Assembly (NCBI GenBank): GCA_029204225.1
Contig: CM055110.1
Coordinates: 43,009,862-43,073,861 of the forward strand
Length of the DNA: 64,000 nt
Reading direction: 5' to 3'
From: Diphasiastrum complanatum
Taxonomy: Eukaryota; Streptophyta; Lycopodiopsida; Lycopodiales; Lycopodiaceae
Shown: one piece after another, positions 61,276-64,000 of the stretch
How the letters are laid out: each line of letters opens with the position of its first letter
Position numbering within the stretch: the first letter of the stretch is position 1
Position numbers and translations under genes: made by a program
Notes under the pieces: generated by a model
Databases searched by the model: none
Seen by the model: only the letters and a program-made list of their open reading frames with translations
Told to the model about the DNA's origin: nothing

Positions 61276-62817
61276 ATCTCTACATTTGTATACATAACAT
61301 TGTGCATTTTCTTTTTTTGTAGATGGCTGATATCCCTCATTGAAGATAAGGCCATACCACGTCTTCCGATGGAAGTTACTGACTGGTTGGTAAATGATGG
61401 GCCTGAGAGCATGTACCCTCCGAAGTGGAAAGAGAATGCAATATCAGCATGGGAGAGGAAGAAGTGTCCATGGTGGTTGGACTATCCCTAGGGCATTGTA
61501 CCCCCATTCGAAAAGGACATATATGATCAAAGGTTTGCATTGCAACAAGGGAAGTGTGCAATCGTTGAACCTGTCAAGCAAGGATCAGCCTCCAAGAGAC
61601 GCGCATCCCGGGTCCGAGCTAGTGGCGAGCTAAGAACAAAACGTGCCATGGACTATATAGAAGACGTGCAAGAGCCCCATCATTCTGAAGGCACACCGGT
61701 CGACGACAACACCGAAGACTATATTGCCACAAGCCCTGGTAAGATTGTCGTTAATCCTTTTATTTTGTTTTTCCATAAAAACAAGGAACGATGTCACAAC
61801 AATTTGAATTTGCTTTGTATTGACAGAACTGAGATCTGAGATGAGAGGAGAGATGTGTGTTGTTAGAGCCGACATACGCAAGATTGCAAGAAAGACAAAT
61901 AGCAAGCCCTCAAAAAAGCTAAAGCGTTTTTGCATGAGGAACCTCAATCCAAACCTAACAATAGATCAAGCCCCTGCAGATGCCGCAACCATGCTTATTT
62001 GGGCAGATTTTCCCACTTCACTATGTGTAAAGCACTACGGAGACAGCAAGACTATTCCTACATGGAACATATTTTCTGCAGATCTTGCCACAGCTGCATT
62101 TGAGATCGCAAGCACCTATGTTGCGGATCAGGGGTGGTTTGCTTGCACGTCCCTCCCCGAGCATTTCCCCATCGTCGATTCATTTGTTGAAGCATCTGGG
62201 TTTTCACTCCATCGTTGCCTTAACATTCTATGCGAGGAAGGTTACGCCAGACACAACCCACGAGAAGAGGTGAACAGACATTTGGCACAAGGTTGTTTGG
62301 TCAACTATTTAGCCACATGTTGGACTGATACATTTTTTTTTTCAGGTTGTCCTCCTTCTCACAACCTTGTACCATCGCACTGCGTGTCTCGCCCCTACAA
62401 TTCGTAGGCAAGAAGCCAATCAAGTCGATAGAAAGGCCTTCTCAACAAAGGCCAACTGGGTTATGGACCTTAATAGTGCCACCCTCACCACAGTTGACAA
62501 TGTTATTTGCCGCGGTGGCGCGAAGAGGTCTCCGAGTTTTTGTAGGTTGACTATACCCCAAAACCCAAGTTATATAGAAATTATTCTTCAAACTAGAATA
62601 ATGAGTTTTCACATGGACCCTCAAATGTACCCTATTTATTGTCGAGTGCAGATTCTCAGTGGAACTACTCACACAGCCCGGAGATGTGGTGCTGGACCTA
62701 TTTGCAGGGACTGGAAACACGGCACGAGCGTCAGCGGAGAGTGACAGGCACTGTGTTTGTGTCAAAGAAGACAAGGACATTTTCAGCTTACTTCTGAAGG
62801 ATTTAGAAACGAGTTAG

Positions 62818-64000
62818 ATTATTTCTTGTGTTGTGACAACTTGTAGAACTATGCATAATTACATGCAACTGACATTGTGTTTTGTATGGCTTTGATAGTC
62901 CACAATAGCAAGATCAACTAGATTCGCATCTACAAATTCAGTAATTTATCTTGGTAGCAACTAAAAGGCAGCCCCCAAAAGTTCGAAGTAGTTCAACTAT
63001 CAACCATGAATAGATTGTTTTGTTTAAATGACTGGCAAAAGCATAGTAAACATGAACATCTTAATTTTGTTGCCAAAGTATGGGGAATCGAGCGATTATT
63101 TTTTATTGCATGTGGATCAAGTCATTTTGAAAGTAAGTAGTCCTAAGTGTTTATGAAACATGCATGAGACACATAAAGGGAGTCATTACATGAGGAAAAC
63201 AATAGCATTAGAAGTGATCTAATAACAAACTACAAGTTTGAAGTAGAAGCCTTGCTAAGCATGCATCTATTGAATTAGTGGGTATTTACACAATATGTTA
63301 GCAAGCCATCGACTCATTTTGAAATTGTGAATATTCAACGCGACTAGCAAATGACAATGTACTAATGGCAAAACGAGGAATACAAGTATACATTGAATTT
63401 ATTTTTTCTAACTATAACAGATTGTCGAGGATTTGACATCAATCCGCTCACCTCCTGGTAATCAAAGACTAGCCCCCTTCTACAAACCCCACCATTTGAC
63501 TTCAAAGTTGTCTTATCCAAGTCTGCAATCATAAAGATTTTTTAACTCCAAAAAAGAGCCAAAAGTTTTGCATCAATTCAGTTTGTATAGAAAGTAATTT
63601 GTGATTGCTGTTTATAGTATTTCTGCATTGCAGTAAGGCAACATCTCCTCTCATATCTATAGAAGGATAACTTCGTCCTGCAGCACTGTTATTTGTATAC
63701 ATCACTAGCCATACTATCAGAACAAATATAGGAATAACTCTTTTTTCCTGCTGCAGCAAATAGAAATTCAGTCTCTTGACCACAAGATTTAAATTTCAAG
63801 ATTTAACTAGGCCAGATATCAGGCAAAAGTTGCAAAATTTAAGTGTTGTTAGAACTTTTTACCTTGTGCAATCTAGTGGACTGATGTTATGCTCATTGGA
63901 AGTATGATTCTAGTCACAGTCCTGAAGACACAAGATCCATAATTTTTCCTTTTCTGTCACAATCAAAGGTTGGACAGAACCAGCAATTGTCCTCATTTCG
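62818..64000. other. Downstream region, no gene seen
   Basis: AT-rich sequence after the methyltransferase stop codon. A minus-strand frame near 63529-63783 has a hydrophobic stretch (VIPIFVLIVWLVMY) but no other support. Confidence 0.4.

Larger units (their letters stand above)
53862..62817 (+). pseudogene. ParB-like / N4-N6 DNA methyltransferase-like gene, ten exons, decayed
   Basis: Exons with consistent phases: (?)53862-54522, 54606-54711, 54783-54990, 55067-55165, 55241-55413, 55490-55800, 61323-61738, 61827-62269, 62346-62817. An earlier exon probably exists because no ATG opens the first. The first exons read FLVWDGNHRVKAW, the GxHR core of ParB-type domains. Exon 61827-62269 has TMLIWADFPTS at methyltransferase motif IV, followed by the motif V-VIII strands (QGWFACTSLPEHFPIV). 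The last exon ends QPGDVVLDLFAGTGNTARAS, a textbook AdoMet-binding motif I, then a motif II-like VKEDKDIF. IV before I is the beta-class (N6_N4_Mtase) order. DPPY is replaced by ADFP. In-frame stops at 54237, 54441, 54976 and 61489 and a one-base frame change near 62640 disable it. A copia element occupies the 55801-61322 intron. Confidence 0.78.

Noticed and set aside
53862-62817. Idea that in-frame stops are repaired by U-to-C RNA editing
   Set aside because: Such editing is known from fern and hornwort organelles, not nuclear mRNAs, and there is also a frameshift. Nuclear pseudogene decay is simpler.

Overview
This is a repeat-rich stretch of nuclear DNA from a plant. The evidence is spliced genes with GT-AG introns, LTR retrotransposons primed by plant initiator-Met tRNA (TGGTATCAGAGCC-type sites) or by a gypsy-type TGGCGCCGATGCCGGGGA site, and a CACTA transposase remnant. 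The CDS-like genes are of kinds I associate with non-seed land plants (fern, lycophyte or bryophyte). That placement is an inference, not something the sequence proves. I find no intact host gene. Every coding region carries at least one stop, frameshift or truncation.

Layout. 1-1.55 kb: decayed CACTA (TNP2) transposase, minus strand. 1.8-8.5 kb: hairpins, a 215-bp (CT)n tract and two copia remnants in opposite orientation. 8.6-11.94 kb: a minus-strand spliced pseudogene with a ParB-like N-terminal part, a permuted DNA-methyltransferase-like part and, immediately downstream, an FCP1/NIF-type (HAD) phosphatase domain. A copia LTR cuts off its 5' end at 11,944. 11.9-44.1 kb: a nest of LTR retrotransposons. 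It holds copia family A (LTRs 11944-12645 and 36977-37674), copia family B (15.6-17.6 and probably 25.2-26.5 kb; an inverted LTR at 43.45-44.1 kb), a gypsy element (17595-23640) with a reverse solo LTR of its own family inside it, a copia element with a TACAC target duplication (31729-35433), further minus-strand copia pieces, a third gypsy LTR and a (GT)n tract. A divergent histone H3-like reading frame lies in this debris at 42.5-42.9 kb. 46.4-50.2 kb: a minus-strand spliced pseudogene for a MULE-like DDE protein with a C-terminal SWIM zinc finger. 51.6-52.0 kb: four related palindromes, two of them perfect over 32 and 28 bp. 53.9-62.8 kb: a plus-strand, ten-exon ParB-like plus N4/N6 DNA-methyltransferase pseudogene, with a young, almost complete copia element (55858-61270, TSD ATTTT) inside one intron.

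How the parts relate. The two ParB/methyltransferase-like genes share an architecture common in bacteria and phages (ParB-type domain, then a beta-class permuted methyltransferase with motif IV before motif I). Both have lost the canonical catalytic DPPY/NPPY tetrapeptide, and both were hit by copia insertions. The second lies divergently, 3.7 kb from the transposase-like SWIM gene, with the palindromes between them. This ParB-methyltransferase family, possibly linked to a phosphatase domain in one copy, is the most interesting biology here. The rest is mostly nested retroelement turnover.
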